Positions 1 to 8,754 of a stretch of 64,000 nucleotides of DNA are shown here, one piece after another. The notes beneath the pieces are model-generated. The model was not told the DNA's origin and ran no database searches. It saw only the letters and a program-made list of their open reading frames with translations. The stretch is from Polynucleobacter sp. AP-Kolm-20A-A1 (lineage in GTDB: Bacteria; Pseudomonadota; Gammaproteobacteria; Burkholderiales; Burkholderiaceae): the NCBI RefSeq assembly GCF_018688315.1, contig NZ_CP061315.1:310001-374000 (forward strand), written 5' to 3'. The translations under genes and the position numbers were made by a program. Every line of letters starts with the position of its first letter. Positions within the stretch are counted from its first letter, which is position 1.

Positions 1-1
1 A

Positions 2-262
2 AAAATTATTCGCTACATACTTGATTTGGAGAATAAGATATATGAAAAATACTATAGGAATATAAAGCTAAATTGTGCGCATGGGGCTTACCAAGCATTT
101 TCTTATATCCCTTTGGATACAAATTCTATAAGTTATTTTACGAGTCGTAGACATGACAAATGGCATGCATATGTATTATTAATTTCACCACTCATAATAA
201 TTTATTTACTAATTATAGTAATTAGAAGGATAAAGGCGGTAGAAAATAATAAAAATGCATAA
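2..262 (+). CDS. C-terminal part of an unidentified membrane protein (5' end outside window)
   Basis: The reading frame is open from base 2, so this is most likely the tail of a longer gene that begins before the window. A TTG at 26 could start a 78-residue protein, but the frame stays open upstream of it. The visible part has a soluble stretch followed by one strongly hydrophobic segment (about the last 35 residues) ending in a basic, cytoplasm-type tail. Its stop overlaps the next gene by 8 bases (ATGCATAA), which points to translational coupling. The very AT-rich composition matches the rest of the glycan locus. I do not recognise the family. The position suggests a surface-polysaccharide role. 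Confidence 0.55.
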   Translation, partial: KIIRYILDLENKIYEKYYRNIKLNCAHGAYQAFSYIPLDTNSISYFTSRRHDKWHAYVLLISPLIIIYLLIIVIRRIKAVENNKNA

Positions 263-1925
263 AATTAATACTTATTTAACAAATAATTTTAATTTTTCAA
301 AAAGTAAAATAAGATTATTATTCGCATTAAAAATATTAATAATAATATTTGCGATTTATTCTGCCTCTAAGTTACCTATTTATCCCGATGAAGTAGCTTA
401 CAAGATTTTCCTTGAAAGATTTTTCATAAATGGTGGATTTAAACAGTCTCTTACCCCGTACTGTACTTCTGGGTTCATGATCCGCCCTGCAGCCTTTTTA
501 TGGCCCGCAGCTATTGCATGGTCGTCTTTAGCATTCTTTGGGGAGGGGTGGGCTTCATATAGGTTGTTACCTCTATTGCTACTACTCACGGTTCTAATTT
601 ATTTAGCTTTTGTTAACTATAAGGCTTGTGGATCGATACCTTGGGCTTCAATTTTATTGGTGGGAATATCGCCATGGCTTTATGGATTATTGATATTAAG
701 ACCTGAAATTTTCCTTTTAGCACTTGGATTACTTATATATATATTATGTTTAAAGATAAATAAAACGTTTAATAAATATTTATTAATATTTTTGCCTATA
801 ATAGTTATATTCATTTATAGTCTAATATTATATATTCATCCAAAGGCACTCTATTTCCTGCCATTAATTTTATATGGGATATTATTGGGTGCATTAAATA
901 TTAAAGGTAATTTTAAATCATTAATCTATAGCATATTTTTTTGTTTAATTGCAGTGCTATTATCGATATCGGCATTGAATATTCATAAGGAGCAATATTT
1001 AACATGCCCTGAAGTTCCTAGTATTCAAATAACCATGAATAGCCAGGCCTTAAATTTGATGAAAATATTTGAAGATAGAGGTGATTTTTTAAAGCAGGTA
1101 AATAAATTATTTGGCCCTGAAATTACTGAAAGAACTTTATCACAGTTTAATTTTAAAAAAAATTATGATATTGGATACTTACCTTCAAAGCCATTCATTG
1201 AGAATATTGATAAAATAATGAATTTTAGTAATAAAATTGTAATTCTATTAGAATTGCTAATATTAATATTATCAGTTATTTTTAGCTTTAAAGTAATGCC
1301 TATAAAAGATTGGATATTAATATTTTTATTTACAATTGGATTATTATCATCAAGTTTTCTTAGCTTTTCTCGTAACTGGTATGATATTTCAATGTTTATG
1401 GGTTCAATATTGGTATCCACAGCATTATACTATTCGCATTGTTATAATTTTTTAATAAAATATTTCAATAATACATATAAAACTATTTATATGTATTTAA
1501 TAATATTTTGTTCAATTGGTACGATGTATCTAATATCAGTAAATTTTAATAATTCTTTTGATGGTGGATATACTGGTCCTGGCATTCCATTGTCTATTGA
1601 TAAATCAACTCTCAAAACAAGTATTAATGAAATTCTTGATAAATATGATTTAGACATAAGGGATTCAATCATTGTTGATGATCTCACATATGAGTACTTA
1701 AAAAAAAGTAAAAAAGTTTTTCCTGCTAGCTACCTAGGTCTATTATTTGATCAGCCCAATCTTATTAACAATGTTCTTTATACTGAAAAGGTGAAATATG
1801 GAATTGTTCGCTGCAATACTTTTACATATTTGATCTCCTCAATTCCCAGCTTAAATTGGGGGTTAATTGAAATGACTCTGGATAAATCTTCTTTAGAAAA
1901 ATTATGTATATTTTCTACCAAATAA
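255..1925 (+). CDS. Multi-spanning membrane protein, GT-C glycosyltransferase-like
   Basis: This 556-residue protein has about ten or more hydrophobic segments. After the first membrane helix comes a short loop with P44-D45-E46. An acidic pair at that place is typical of GT-C enzymes that use polyprenyl-phosphate sugars (the ArnT/PMT and GtrC-like groups). The C-terminal roughly 130 residues look soluble and would be periplasmic. The gene overlaps its upstream neighbour by 8 bases and precedes a GtrB-like gene. That fits the third, acceptor-specific transferase of a Gtr-type decoration system, although the assignment rests on topology and context. It is among the most AT-rich genes in the window, which may reflect horizontal acquisition. 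An O-antigen polymerase or an uncharacterised membrane protein are the alternatives. Confidence 0.6.
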   Translation: MHKINTYLTNNFNFSKSKIRLLFALKILIIIFAIYSASKLPIYPDEVAYKIFLERFFINGGFKQSLTPYCTSGFMIRPAAFLWPAAIAWSSLAFFGEGWASYRLLPLLLLLTVLIYLAFVNYKACGSIPWASILLVGISPWLYGLLILRPEIFLLALGLLIYILCLKINKTFNKYLLIFLPIIVIFIYSLILYIHPKALYFLPLILYGILLGALNIKGNFKSLIYSIFFCLIAVLLSISALNIHKEQYLTCPEVPSIQITMNSQALNLMKIFEDRGDFLKQVNKLFGPEITERTLSQFNFKKNYDIGYLPSKPFIENIDKIMNFSNKIVILLELLILILSVIFSFKVMPIKDWILIFLFTIGLLSSSFLSFSRNWYDISMFMGSILVSTALYYSHCYNFLIKYFNNTYKTIYMYLIIFCSIGTMYLISVNFNNSFDGGYTGPGIPLSIDKSTLKTSINEILDKYDLDIRDSIIVDDLTYEYLKKSKKVFPASYLGLLFDQPNLINNVLYTEKVKYGIVRCNTFTYLISSIPSLNWGLIEMTLDKSSLEKLCIFSTK

Positions 1926-2011
1926 TTTATGAAGATGGTCTTTTTATTGCGTTTTAGATAGACATCTTAATATTCATTTTTAAGCATTAAAAAATAAATA
2001 ATTGACCATTT

Positions 2012-2953
2012 ATGAAAACTATAACTATAGTCATTCCCGTTTACTTTAACCAAGACTCACTACGCGATCTATCGAAGAGGCTATCTTTAGTTTGTTCTCA
2101 GTTGACGTCTATGGGTGTTAACGCATCTATAGTTTTTGTTGATGATGGATCAAAAGATAATTCATGGGACGAAATTCAGCAAATTCACATTGAGCATTCT
2201 AATGTTATCGCCGTTAGACACGCAAAGAACTATGGAACGGTGCAGGCAATTAAAACAGGATATATGCAAGTCGAATCAGATTGTTATACCTGTATCGCAG
2301 CAGATTTGCAGGATCCTCCGGAGTTAATTGTGGAAATGGTAAGACTTTGGGTTGATACTGATTATAAAATTATTTTATGTAGTAGAGAGAGTAAAAGTGA
2401 TGGGTTTATTACAGATTTTTTATCTGCTTGTTATTTTAAGTTTATGAATATTTTTTTGGGAAACTATCCAGCTGGAGGGTTTGATATAACCTTGATTGAT
2501 TCATCTTTAATTGGTTATTTCAGAAAGCTTCCTAAATATATGTATTTTCAACCATTAGTGATTGGGCTTGGAATTAGGTACTTGCAAATTCCATATGGTA
2601 GGTCAAAGAGAGTTCATGGAAAATCTAAGAATAATTTTATTAAAAAAATAAGATACTTTTCGGACAGCATCTTATCCGTTTCAAATTACCCACTAAGATT
2701 TGTCACATTATTTTCCTTGTCAATTGCGGCTACCTCACTTTTCTATTCCACATACTTGATAGGTTATAAAATCCTATTCGGAATAGAGACTAAAGGCTTT
2801 GCAACTTTAGTGGCGCTTTTTTCTTTTTTGGGTGCATCAATTATTGCAATGTTAGGAATTATTGGTGAATATGTATGGCGTTTATATGATTCCCAGTATG
2901 GACTTCCAGGGCCCGTTATAGAGGATGTATTGCGGAAAAATTTCGATGCCTGA
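2012..2953 (+). CDS. GtrB/DPM1-like polyprenyl-phosphate glycosyltransferase (GT2)
   Basis: The protein is predicted to transfer a sugar from its nucleotide carrier to undecaprenyl phosphate on the cytoplasmic face of the inner membrane. The 313-residue sequence has the GT2 order: a first acidic motif DDGS at residues 44-47, then the metal/donor-binding motif DLQDP at 98-102. Two C-terminal transmembrane helices (about 228-250 and 263-290) are the hallmark of the GtrB/ArnC/DPM1 subgroup. Length is normal for the family. The sugar cannot be read from the sequence. The FdtA/FdtB genes downstream suggest a dTDP-3-amino-3,6-dideoxyhexose rather than glucose, and this is inference. The GtrA-like partner lies at 6774. 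Confidence 0.85.
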   Translation: MKTITIVIPVYFNQDSLRDLSKRLSLVCSQLTSMGVNASIVFVDDGSKDNSWDEIQQIHIEHSNVIAVRHAKNYGTVQAIKTGYMQVESDCYTCIAADLQDPPELIVEMVRLWVDTDYKIILCSRESKSDGFITDFLSACYFKFMNIFLGNYPAGGFDITLIDSSLIGYFRKLPKYMYFQPLVIGLGIRYLQIPYGRSKRVHGKSKNNFIKKIRYFSDSILSVSNYPLRFVTLFSLSIAATSLFYSTYLIGYKILFGIETKGFATLVALFSFLGASIIAMLGIIGEYVWRLYDSQYGLPGPVIEDVLRKNFDA

Positions 2954-3875
2954 TTTTATTGTCTCGATTGGCTCAATTGGCTTTCTTGGGGAGGGGGCGC
3001 ATTTCAACACTCCAGAGTTTTTGGGGCAACTCAATTACGATAAAAAAATATCATTCGAATTCCATTTTGGAAAAAAAAAGCTATTCATTGCTTTTGTTCA
3101 GACTGATGAACTTACGTGGACAAGTTTGCCTAGTTCAACATTTGGCGGATTTGAATCGAATGATAAATCTTCACTTGATCTACTGATTCAATTTATTGGG
3201 CTCATAGAAAAATATTTTTTGCAAAATAGCCTTGCAAAGATATTAAAAATCCACCTTCCCCCAACCTCCTCAGGCTACCACGCTGCTGAGCTTCAATTTT
3301 ATTCGCTATATACACAAGGTTATTTAATAGAAAATTGTAATTTAAGTTATTGCTTACCAATTCAGGGCTTTAATTTCAATGATCTTGTAAGCCAAGGCAA
3401 TCTAAAAAGAATAAAAAAATGCATCAGAGAAGGATGTGTTTTTCATGTGGCAGGAGTTAGGGATTTGAGCGCTGTATATGAGGTTATTTCATTGAACAGG
3501 GCGTTTAAGGGTTACCCTATGACTTTGAGCTATTCCCAGTTATTGGAGCAAGTCCAATTATTCCCATCTAAATTTAAGTTTTTTTGCTATAAATTAAACG
3601 ATGAAATTATTGCAAGTGCAGTAGCAATAAAAATTACTGCCAATACTCTTTACGTGCTTTATTGGGGTGATGTACCCGAGTATCGCTCTTACAGCCCTAT
3701 CGTTAGTTTATGTAAAAATATTTACGATTACTGCAATGAAAATAAGATTGATTATCTTGATATCGGCACAGCAACTGTTGATAAGGAGCCTAATTTTGGC
3801 CTAATTGATTTCAAATCGGATTTAGGATTTAGTCCCAATTTAAAATTTACCATGCAGAAAGTCATAAAAATATAA
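2946..3875 (+). CDS. GNAT/FemAB-like acyltransferase domain protein
   Basis: I chose the ATG at 2946, which overlaps the GtrB-like stop by 8 bases (ATGCCTGA). A longer in-frame start at 2925 is possible, but its GAGG directly abuts the codon. The 309-residue protein has the layout of FemAB/GNAT-type proteins: a variable N-terminal half, then a C-terminal half in which a basic stretch rich in K and R (the LKRIKKCIREG region) precedes a fold with an IIASAVAIKI strand and an LYWGD strand. Such enzymes move acyl or aminoacyl groups onto amines. Beside a 3-aminosugar pathway, N-acylation of the amino sugar is a reasonable guess. No catalytic residue can be assigned with certainty. Confidence 0.55.
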   Translation: MPDFIVSIGSIGFLGEGAHFNTPEFLGQLNYDKKISFEFHFGKKKLFIAFVQTDELTWTSLPSSTFGGFESNDKSSLDLLIQFIGLIEKYFLQNSLAKILKIHLPPTSSGYHAAELQFYSLYTQGYLIENCNLSYCLPIQGFNFNDLVSQGNLKRIKKCIREGCVFHVAGVRDLSAVYEVISLNRAFKGYPMTLSYSQLLEQVQLFPSKFKFFCYKLNDEIIASAVAIKITANTLYVLYWGDVPEYRSYSPIVSLCKNIYDYCNENKIDYLDIGTATVDKEPNFGLIDFKSDLGFSPNLKFTMQKVIKI

Positions 3876-4609
3876 TGAGAAACTTAGATAGCTATACAGA
3901 TGAGTTCCTGGAATTACCTTTTGAGAGAACGCAGGAATTATTTAGAAGGGAGGCTATTTTAGAATGTATTGATAAAAATGGTTACAAAAATATCTTGGAA
4001 GTTGGGTGTGGGATTGAGCCTATTTTTACATCATTGCCAGATAGCATCAACTGTACGGTTGTGGAGCCCACTAAAAGCTTTTTTCAAATTGCATCTCTAA
4101 AGGCAGAAAATTATAGAAATTGCCAAGTCGTTAATTCCACGGTTGAAGAGTTTGAAACTCAGTCGGAATACGATTTAATAATAGTTGCCAGTGTTTTGCA
4201 TGAAGTGGTTGAGAAAGAGGCATTCATCAAGAAGATATGGCATCTTGCTGGCAGCAACACAAATTTGTATATTAATGTGCCAAATGCAAAGTCTATGCAT
4301 CGGTTATTGGCGGTGTCTATGGGGCTAATAAAAGTAGAAACTGAGATATCTGCCACCCAAGTTAAGATGCAGCAAATTTCTGTTCCCTATACATTAGAAT
4401 CACTCTCAAATTTTTTAACGAAGTTTAATTTTACTGTAATGAATTATGGTACGGTATTTATTAAGCCGTTTACGCATGATCAAATGCAGTATTTGGTTAG
4501 CACTGGATTTTTGACAAATGAGATGCTGCGCGGTTTTAATCGCCTGACAGAATTTTTTCCTGAATTTGGCTCAGAAATATGGATGATGGCAAGGAAAGAA
4601 AATGTATAA
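3875..4609 (+). CDS. Class I SAM-dependent methyltransferase (copy 1 of a paralogous pair)
   Basis: The 244-residue protein has SAM motif I at residues 40-48 (ILEVGCGIE) and a later acidic and hydrophobic strand (DLIIVASVLHEV) typical of methyltransferase motif IV. Its start overlaps the previous stop in a TAATG arrangement. The C-terminal half carries NVPNAKSMHRLL and FIKPFTHDQMQYL. Matching motifs occur in the methyltransferase at 6007, so the two are likely paralogues. The substrate is probably the sugar or lipid-linked intermediate of this locus, which is inference. The glycine-poor motif I (GCGIEP) is acceptable for the fold but less canonical than GxGxG. Confidence 0.75.
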   Translation: MRNLDSYTDEFLELPFERTQELFRREAILECIDKNGYKNILEVGCGIEPIFTSLPDSINCTVVEPTKSFFQIASLKAENYRNCQVVNSTVEEFETQSEYDLIIVASVLHEVVEKEAFIKKIWHLAGSNTNLYINVPNAKSMHRLLAVSMGLIKVETEISATQVKMQQISVPYTLESLSNFLTKFNFTVMNYGTVFIKPFTHDQMQYLVSTGFLTNEMLRGFNRLTEFFPEFGSEIWMMARKENV

Positions 4610-6014
4610 CTCACTTATTCTTGGCGGCGGCTTAAATTCGCTTATTGCAAGCCTAACTTTGAGTGATGTTCAATCAAACCAGGTTAATCTTTTTACAGAT
4701 GGCAGACCTTTTGGGGCTCATTTTTTGGGCCAAGAGTTAGATGGTTATTCGTTTGATAACGGAATGATCTATGTGGAGCCCGCTATTAATGTCAGAGAGC
4801 CGCAAGTAAACGCTACTCCACCCTATAGCCCTGGCGTTAGATATGACTGGGCAAGGTTTGGACATCAATTAAATAATTTTCTCTCTGACATTATTACCTT
4901 GAAGCAGGTGGATACCCCCCTTTCTTATATTAATGGCCGGTACTATCCAGACTTGCTTATTTCAGATAGATTAGATTCTATCCGCGATATTATTGGTATC
5001 CATGGGCCGAGAGACCCTTGCCCCGAGCATTTACACCCTAGATACAAAAATATTAGCTCACAGTGGGATGAGCTCACATATGTAGAGGCTACTAAAATTT
5101 TTCATGGGCAGGATTTAAGTGAATTGATAAATGGATCATTTCTCAAAAAGTTTTGCCCGCCAGAGCAGGTAACTAAAATTTTAGCAAGATATCATCGAAT
5201 GTTATGGCTTCCGATTTATTATCCAGAAACAATTTTGTCTGCCATCCAAGGGTCTACAGAAATCCCTCTGCCTGAATATAAATTTTTTGTACCGGAAAAT
5301 GGATTTGTAGGGGAATTGGTGCGTAACTTGGTGGATAAGTTAAAGTCGCGAAAGAATGTGAAGCTGTATACGGCCCCCATAAAGAGTTTGGCTATAAACG
5401 AGAATGTATTTAATATACTCACAGATGACTCTGTTGTCTCAATCGATGTTAATGGTTCGGCGTACTCAAGTTTGTCTATGGATAGATTGCTTAAGTTGGG
5501 TGGAAGCAGTTTCAAGCATAGCGGGAAATTAGAGTGTACTGGAGTGCATGTGTGCTATGTCATAGTTGATAAGAGATATATAAAAAATAAATTCTCAACC
5601 TTGAATATTTTAGACTCATCGGAGCCCCTTCTTAGAATTTCAAATATGGATTCGCTAACCCATGATTTAGAGGGCTATTCGCGAATCACTATCGAGTACC
5701 CATTGGATTTTTCTGATCCCGATGGCGGCCCCCCTCCATCGGATGAGTTCGTAAGGCGAGATATTTCTAGGCATATTTTCTGTGGGGGGGTCCATGACAA
5801 TGATGCAGTTCACATTCTAAAGAAGGTCACATTAAATAAGGCATTAGTATTGCCCACCTTAGATAATTTAGCCCTCTACCGCCAGTCTAGAGAGATTGTA
5901 GGGCGAGAATTACCTCAAATTAAATGTTTTGGTAGTGCGTCTCACTATGGGGCTGCCAGTATGAATGATCAGATCATTCAAGGACTTTCCGTTGGGAGGA
6001 GATTTTATGAATAA
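4602..6014 (+). CDS. FAD/NAD(P)-binding flavoprotein of the amine oxidase/UGM-like type, function unknown
   Basis: The N-terminus (LILGGGLNSLIASL, residues 5-18) is a Rossmann dinucleotide-binding motif, followed by an acidic-end strand and a loop with DGYSFDNG. That layout is typical of flavin amine oxidase, protoporphyrinogen oxidase and UDP-galactopyranose mutase-like proteins. The C-terminal segment with GAASMNDQIIQGLSVG resembles the conserved FAD-closing motif of these enzymes. Length 470 is in range. The gene overlaps the methyltransferase genes on both sides by 8 bases (ATGTATAA and ATGAATAA), so it is surely co-translated with them. A role as sugar mutase, desaturase or amine oxidase on a glycan or glycolipid intermediate is possible. 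None can be chosen from the sequence alone. Confidence 0.65.
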   Translation: MYNSLILGGGLNSLIASLTLSDVQSNQVNLFTDGRPFGAHFLGQELDGYSFDNGMIYVEPAINVREPQVNATPPYSPGVRYDWARFGHQLNNFLSDIITLKQVDTPLSYINGRYYPDLLISDRLDSIRDIIGIHGPRDPCPEHLHPRYKNISSQWDELTYVEATKIFHGQDLSELINGSFLKKFCPPEQVTKILARYHRMLWLPIYYPETILSAIQGSTEIPLPEYKFFVPENGFVGELVRNLVDKLKSRKNVKLYTAPIKSLAINENVFNILTDDSVVSIDVNGSAYSSLSMDRLLKLGGSSFKHSGKLECTGVHVCYVIVDKRYIKNKFSTLNILDSSEPLLRISNMDSLTHDLEGYSRITIEYPLDFSDPDGGPPPSDEFVRRDISRHIFCGGVHDNDAVHILKKVTLNKALVLPTLDNLALYRQSREIVGRELPQIKCFGSASHYGAASMNDQIIQGLSVGRRFYE

Positions 6015-6735
6015 TCTTGGTGCGCACCTTGATTTGATTGCTGCAAACTATCACCTCTCTGACAGCATGCAAGATAAGCACATAGAGGAAATATCGCAGG
6101 TTTTTGCAGTTTCACGAATTGCCCAAGATATAAAGCCTTCAGATAGCATCTTGGAGCTAGGATACGGTGATGGGATTACTACTCAGATATTATCTGAGCA
6201 ATTTGAAAATTATTCAGTGATTGAGGGCTCCAAAATACTTTTTGACATTGCATCAAAATTATTTCCACGAGTAAATTTTATACACTCCTTTTTTGAGGTT
6301 TATGAGCCATCGCAGCCTTATAATAAAGTGTTGGCTTTACATGTCTTTGAGCATGTAGACAATCCTATCGAGCTATTATTAAAGCTGCGCAGTTGGGTTA
6401 GTGACAATGGAGAGTTAATAGTAATTGTCCCCAATTCGCAATCTTTTCATCGTCGCCTAGCATTAGAGGCTGGGTTAATAGGCTCCCTTGATGAGTTGAG
6501 CTCTAGGGATAAGATGGTCGGCCATCTTCGTGTGTATAATTTGTCCACCCTCACAGATCATTTGCAAAGTGCCGGCTTTGAAATTATTGAGTCGACTGGA
6601 TTGTTTTTTAAGCCATTTGCAAATTCACAGCTGTTGCATTTAGATAAAAATATTATTAGTGCAATGAACTCTGTGGCTGTTAATTTTCCTGCTGAGTTTG
6701 GAGCTAATCTTCTAATCAGGGCACGAAAATGTTGA
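6007..6735 (+). CDS. Class I SAM-dependent methyltransferase (copy 2 of a paralogous pair)
   Basis: I chose the ATG at 6007 because a strong ribosome binding site (GGGAGGAG, 5994-6001) lies at the right distance. A longer in-frame version from 5965 lacks this support. The 242-residue protein has motif I ILELGYGDGITT, an ALHVFEHVDNP motif IV region and VIVPNSQSFHRRLALEAGL, which are hallmarks of methyltransferase type 11/23 proteins. The tail FFKPFANSQLLHL matches the tail of the methyltransferase at 3875, so the pair probably arose by duplication. The preceding flavoprotein is overlapped by 8 bases. The substrate is unknown and probably sugar-related. Confidence 0.8.
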   Translation: MNNLGAHLDLIAANYHLSDSMQDKHIEEISQVFAVSRIAQDIKPSDSILELGYGDGITTQILSEQFENYSVIEGSKILFDIASKLFPRVNFIHSFFEVYEPSQPYNKVLALHVFEHVDNPIELLLKLRSWVSDNGELIVIVPNSQSFHRRLALEAGLIGSLDELSSRDKMVGHLRVYNLSTLTDHLQSAGFEIIESTGLFFKPFANSQLLHLDKNIISAMNSVAVNFPAEFGANLLIRARKC

Positions 6736-6773
6736 TAAATTTGCCTTTGTCGGGTTGACATGAGATCCCATTG

Positions 6774-7157
6774 ATGTGCGCAAAAAAAAGTCCGCTAAGA
6801 AAAGAGGTAATTAGGTTTTTGATGGCCGGCTCTATCAACACCGTACTAACCTATTTAATTTATTATGTAGCAGTAGTAAGTCTTGGATATGCCCAAGCTT
6901 TTAGCCTTGCCTTTGTTTTTGGGGCTATATTTTCTTATATTTTTTATTGTATTTTTGTCTTTAAGGCCCGGATAAAATTATCTAAATTTTACAAATATCC
7001 TTTATTATATTTAATGCAATACCTTGCTGGCCTGATAGTTTTAACTATCTTAATTAGGATAGTAGGCATTGATATGAAGATTGCCCCAATTTTTAATGTG
7101 GCCATAACTATGCCAGTTACTTTTTTTCTTAATAGATGGTTTTTTCTTAGGGAATAA
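6774..7157 (+). CDS. GtrA-like membrane protein (polyprenyl-phosphate sugar flippase family)
   Basis: This small membrane protein of about 127 residues has four predicted helices and a basic N-terminus that leads into KEVIRFLMAGSINTVLTYLIYY, here seen as RFLMAGSINT at about residue 15. That is the typical entry of the GtrA family. GtrA proteins are thought to move undecaprenyl-phosphate-linked sugars across the inner membrane, and they usually pair with GtrB. Here the GtrB-like gene lies about 4 kb upstream in the same operon. A TTG at 6771 directly precedes the ATG I chose. No clear ribosome binding site is visible for either. Confidence 0.8.
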   Translation: MCAKKSPLRKEVIRFLMAGSINTVLTYLIYYVAVVSLGYAQAFSLAFVFGAIFSYIFYCIFVFKARIKLSKFYKYPLLYLMQYLAGLIVLTILIRIVGIDMKIAPIFNVAITMPVTFFLNRWFFLRE

Positions 7158-7160
7158 TTA

Positions 7161-7574
7161 ATGCCGAAGTGGAGTGTTGATACCTGCCAACTTCTAGAGC
7201 TTCCTAGAGTTAATGACCGTCGTGGGAATTTAACGTTTATTGAAAATTCAAATCAAATTCCTTTTGACATCAAACGAGTTTACTATTTATACGATATCCC
7301 CGGTGGGTCTGATCGGGGCGCTCATGCTCATAAAAACCTTCATCAATTTGTAGTGGCAATGTCTGGGAGCTTTGACATTGAATTGGATGATGGTGTTAAG
7401 AAGAAAAAATTTCATTTAAATAGGTCTTATTATGGGCTTTATGTTTGTCCAATGATGTGGAGGTCATTGGACAACTTTTCCTCAGGGGCTGTGTGTATGG
7501 TTTTGGCTTCCGATATTTATAGTGAGGATGACTATATTCGTAGTTATCGGGAATTCCAAAATATAAAAGGATAG
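7161..7574 (+). CDS. FdtA/QdtA-type dTDP-6-deoxy-3,4-ketohexulose isomerase (cupin)
   Basis: The enzyme moves the keto group of dTDP-4-keto-6-deoxyglucose from C4 to C3, preparing it for 3-amination. The 137-residue length and single cupin domain match the FdtA/QdtA/WxcM-C family. The conserved [12 protein letters not shown] block places H55, H57 and H61 at the active site. Conserved entry residues ([10 protein letters not shown] at about 19-28) are also present. FdtA (giving Fuc3N) and QdtA (giving Qui3N) differ in the stereochemistry of the C4 product, which I cannot decide here. The gene is followed 4 bases later by its usual partner aminotransferase. Confidence 0.88.
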   Translation: MPKWSVDTCQLLELPRVNDRRGNLTFIENSNQIPFDIKRVYYLYDIPGGSDRGAHAHKNLHQFVVAMSGSFDIELDDGVKKKKFHLNRSYYGLYVCPMMWRSLDNFSSGAVCMVLASDIYSEDDYIRSYREFQNIKG

Positions 7575-7578
7575 TGCA

Positions 7579-8685
7579 TTGAAAGTTCCCTTTTTAGATC
7601 TTCATTCCATAAATAATCGCTTTAGAGATGAGTTTCATTTAGCTCTTGATCGCGTCCTTGATTCTGGTAGTCTCATCTTAGGCTCGGAAGTGGAAAGATT
7701 TGAAAAGTCATTTGCCGCTTTTTCTGATGCTAAGTATTGTGTAGGTGTTGCAAATGGCCTCGATGCCTTAACTTTGGTTTTAAGGGCATGGGGCATAGGT
7801 CCTGGCGATGAAGTGATTGTTCCCTCAAATACGTTTATTGCAACTTGGTTGGCAGTAAGTAATTTAGGGGCGACTCCGATTGGAGTTGAACCAAATTTAG
7901 AAACTCATAATATCGACGTTTCTAAAATCGAGGAAGCCGTCACACCGCGAACTAAGGTAATTATTCCGGTGCATTTATTTGGTCAGCCTGCGGATATGGA
8001 CTCTGTCAATTCCCTTGCTAAAAAATATAATTTACTAGTCTTAGAGGATGCTGCTCAAGCCCATGGTGCCAGATATAAAAATCGGTCGGTAGGCTGCTTG
8101 GGGGATGCTGCAGCATTTAGCTTTTATCCAGGGAAAAATCTAGGTGCGCTGGGGGATGGGGGTGCCATTACAACAAATAATTTTGAGTTAGACCAAAAAC
8201 TTCGCATGTTAAGAAGCTATGGCTCAATGGTGAAATACGAACATCAAATTCTGGGGTGTAATTCAAGATTGGACGAGCTTCAGGCGGCATTTCTTTCCGC
8301 AAAATTGCCATTACTGGACTCGGATAACCAGAGGCGAAAGGACATCGCTAGCATGTATCAGGCTGGACTTAGGGATTCAGGCCTTTTATTGCCTTTTGTG
8401 CCCGATTGGGCAAATCCTGTATGGCATCTTTATGTTGTGCGTATAAAAAATTCTAGAGATATTTTCAAGGAGCATCTTAATTCACTTGGTGTGGGCACTC
8501 TTATTCACTATCCCAAGCCTCCTCATATGCAGATGGCATACTCGGGCCTAAATCAGATAGATAAACATTCTTTGGCGCAGTCTTTGTCTGATCAGATATT
8601 GAGTCTGCCAATGGGCCCACATTTAGGTGATGAGCAGGTTGAATTTGTTATTAATTCCCTTTGTAGGTTATCCGTCGCGGGCTAA
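7579..8685 (+). CDS. FdtB/QdtB-type dTDP-3-amino-3,6-dideoxyhexose transaminase (DegT/DnrJ/EryC1/StrS)
   Basis: This PLP aminotransferase of sugar nucleotides would add the 3-amino group to the product of the FdtA/QdtA gene. It starts with TTG at 7579, supported by AAGGA just upstream and by the family N-terminus KVPFLDL. The 368-residue protein shows EDAAQAHGA (156-164) and [15 protein letters not shown], in which K186 is the predicted PLP-binding lysine. Substrate class 3-amino is inferred from the neighbour. It is the last gene of the AT-rich glycan operon. No rmlA or rmlB is in the window, so the dTDP-sugar precursor must come from elsewhere. Confidence 0.88.
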   Translation: MKVPFLDLHSINNRFRDEFHLALDRVLDSGSLILGSEVERFEKSFAAFSDAKYCVGVANGLDALTLVLRAWGIGPGDEVIVPSNTFIATWLAVSNLGATPIGVEPNLETHNIDVSKIEEAVTPRTKVIIPVHLFGQPADMDSVNSLAKKYNLLVLEDAAQAHGARYKNRSVGCLGDAAAFSFYPGKNLGALGDGGAITTNNFELDQKLRMLRSYGSMVKYEHQILGCNSRLDELQAAFLSAKLPLLDSDNQRRKDIASMYQAGLRDSGLLLPFVPDWANPVWHLYVVRIKNSRDIFKEHLNSLGVGTLIHYPKPPHMQMAYSGLNQIDKHSLAQSLSDQILSLPMGPHLGDEQVEFVINSLCRLSVAG

Positions 8686-8754
8686 TCTGATTCCTAATTT
8701 AGAGAATTAAAAGTGGCGGTAAAGTGGCAATGCTCCATATCGTCAAGTTTAATC

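Noticed and set aside
2925-2948. Upstream start for the GNAT/FemAB-like gene at 2925
   Set aside because: The GAGG sequence touches the start codon and the overlap with the glycosyltransferase gene would be longer. The start at 2946 follows the same 8-base overlap pattern as other genes of the operon.
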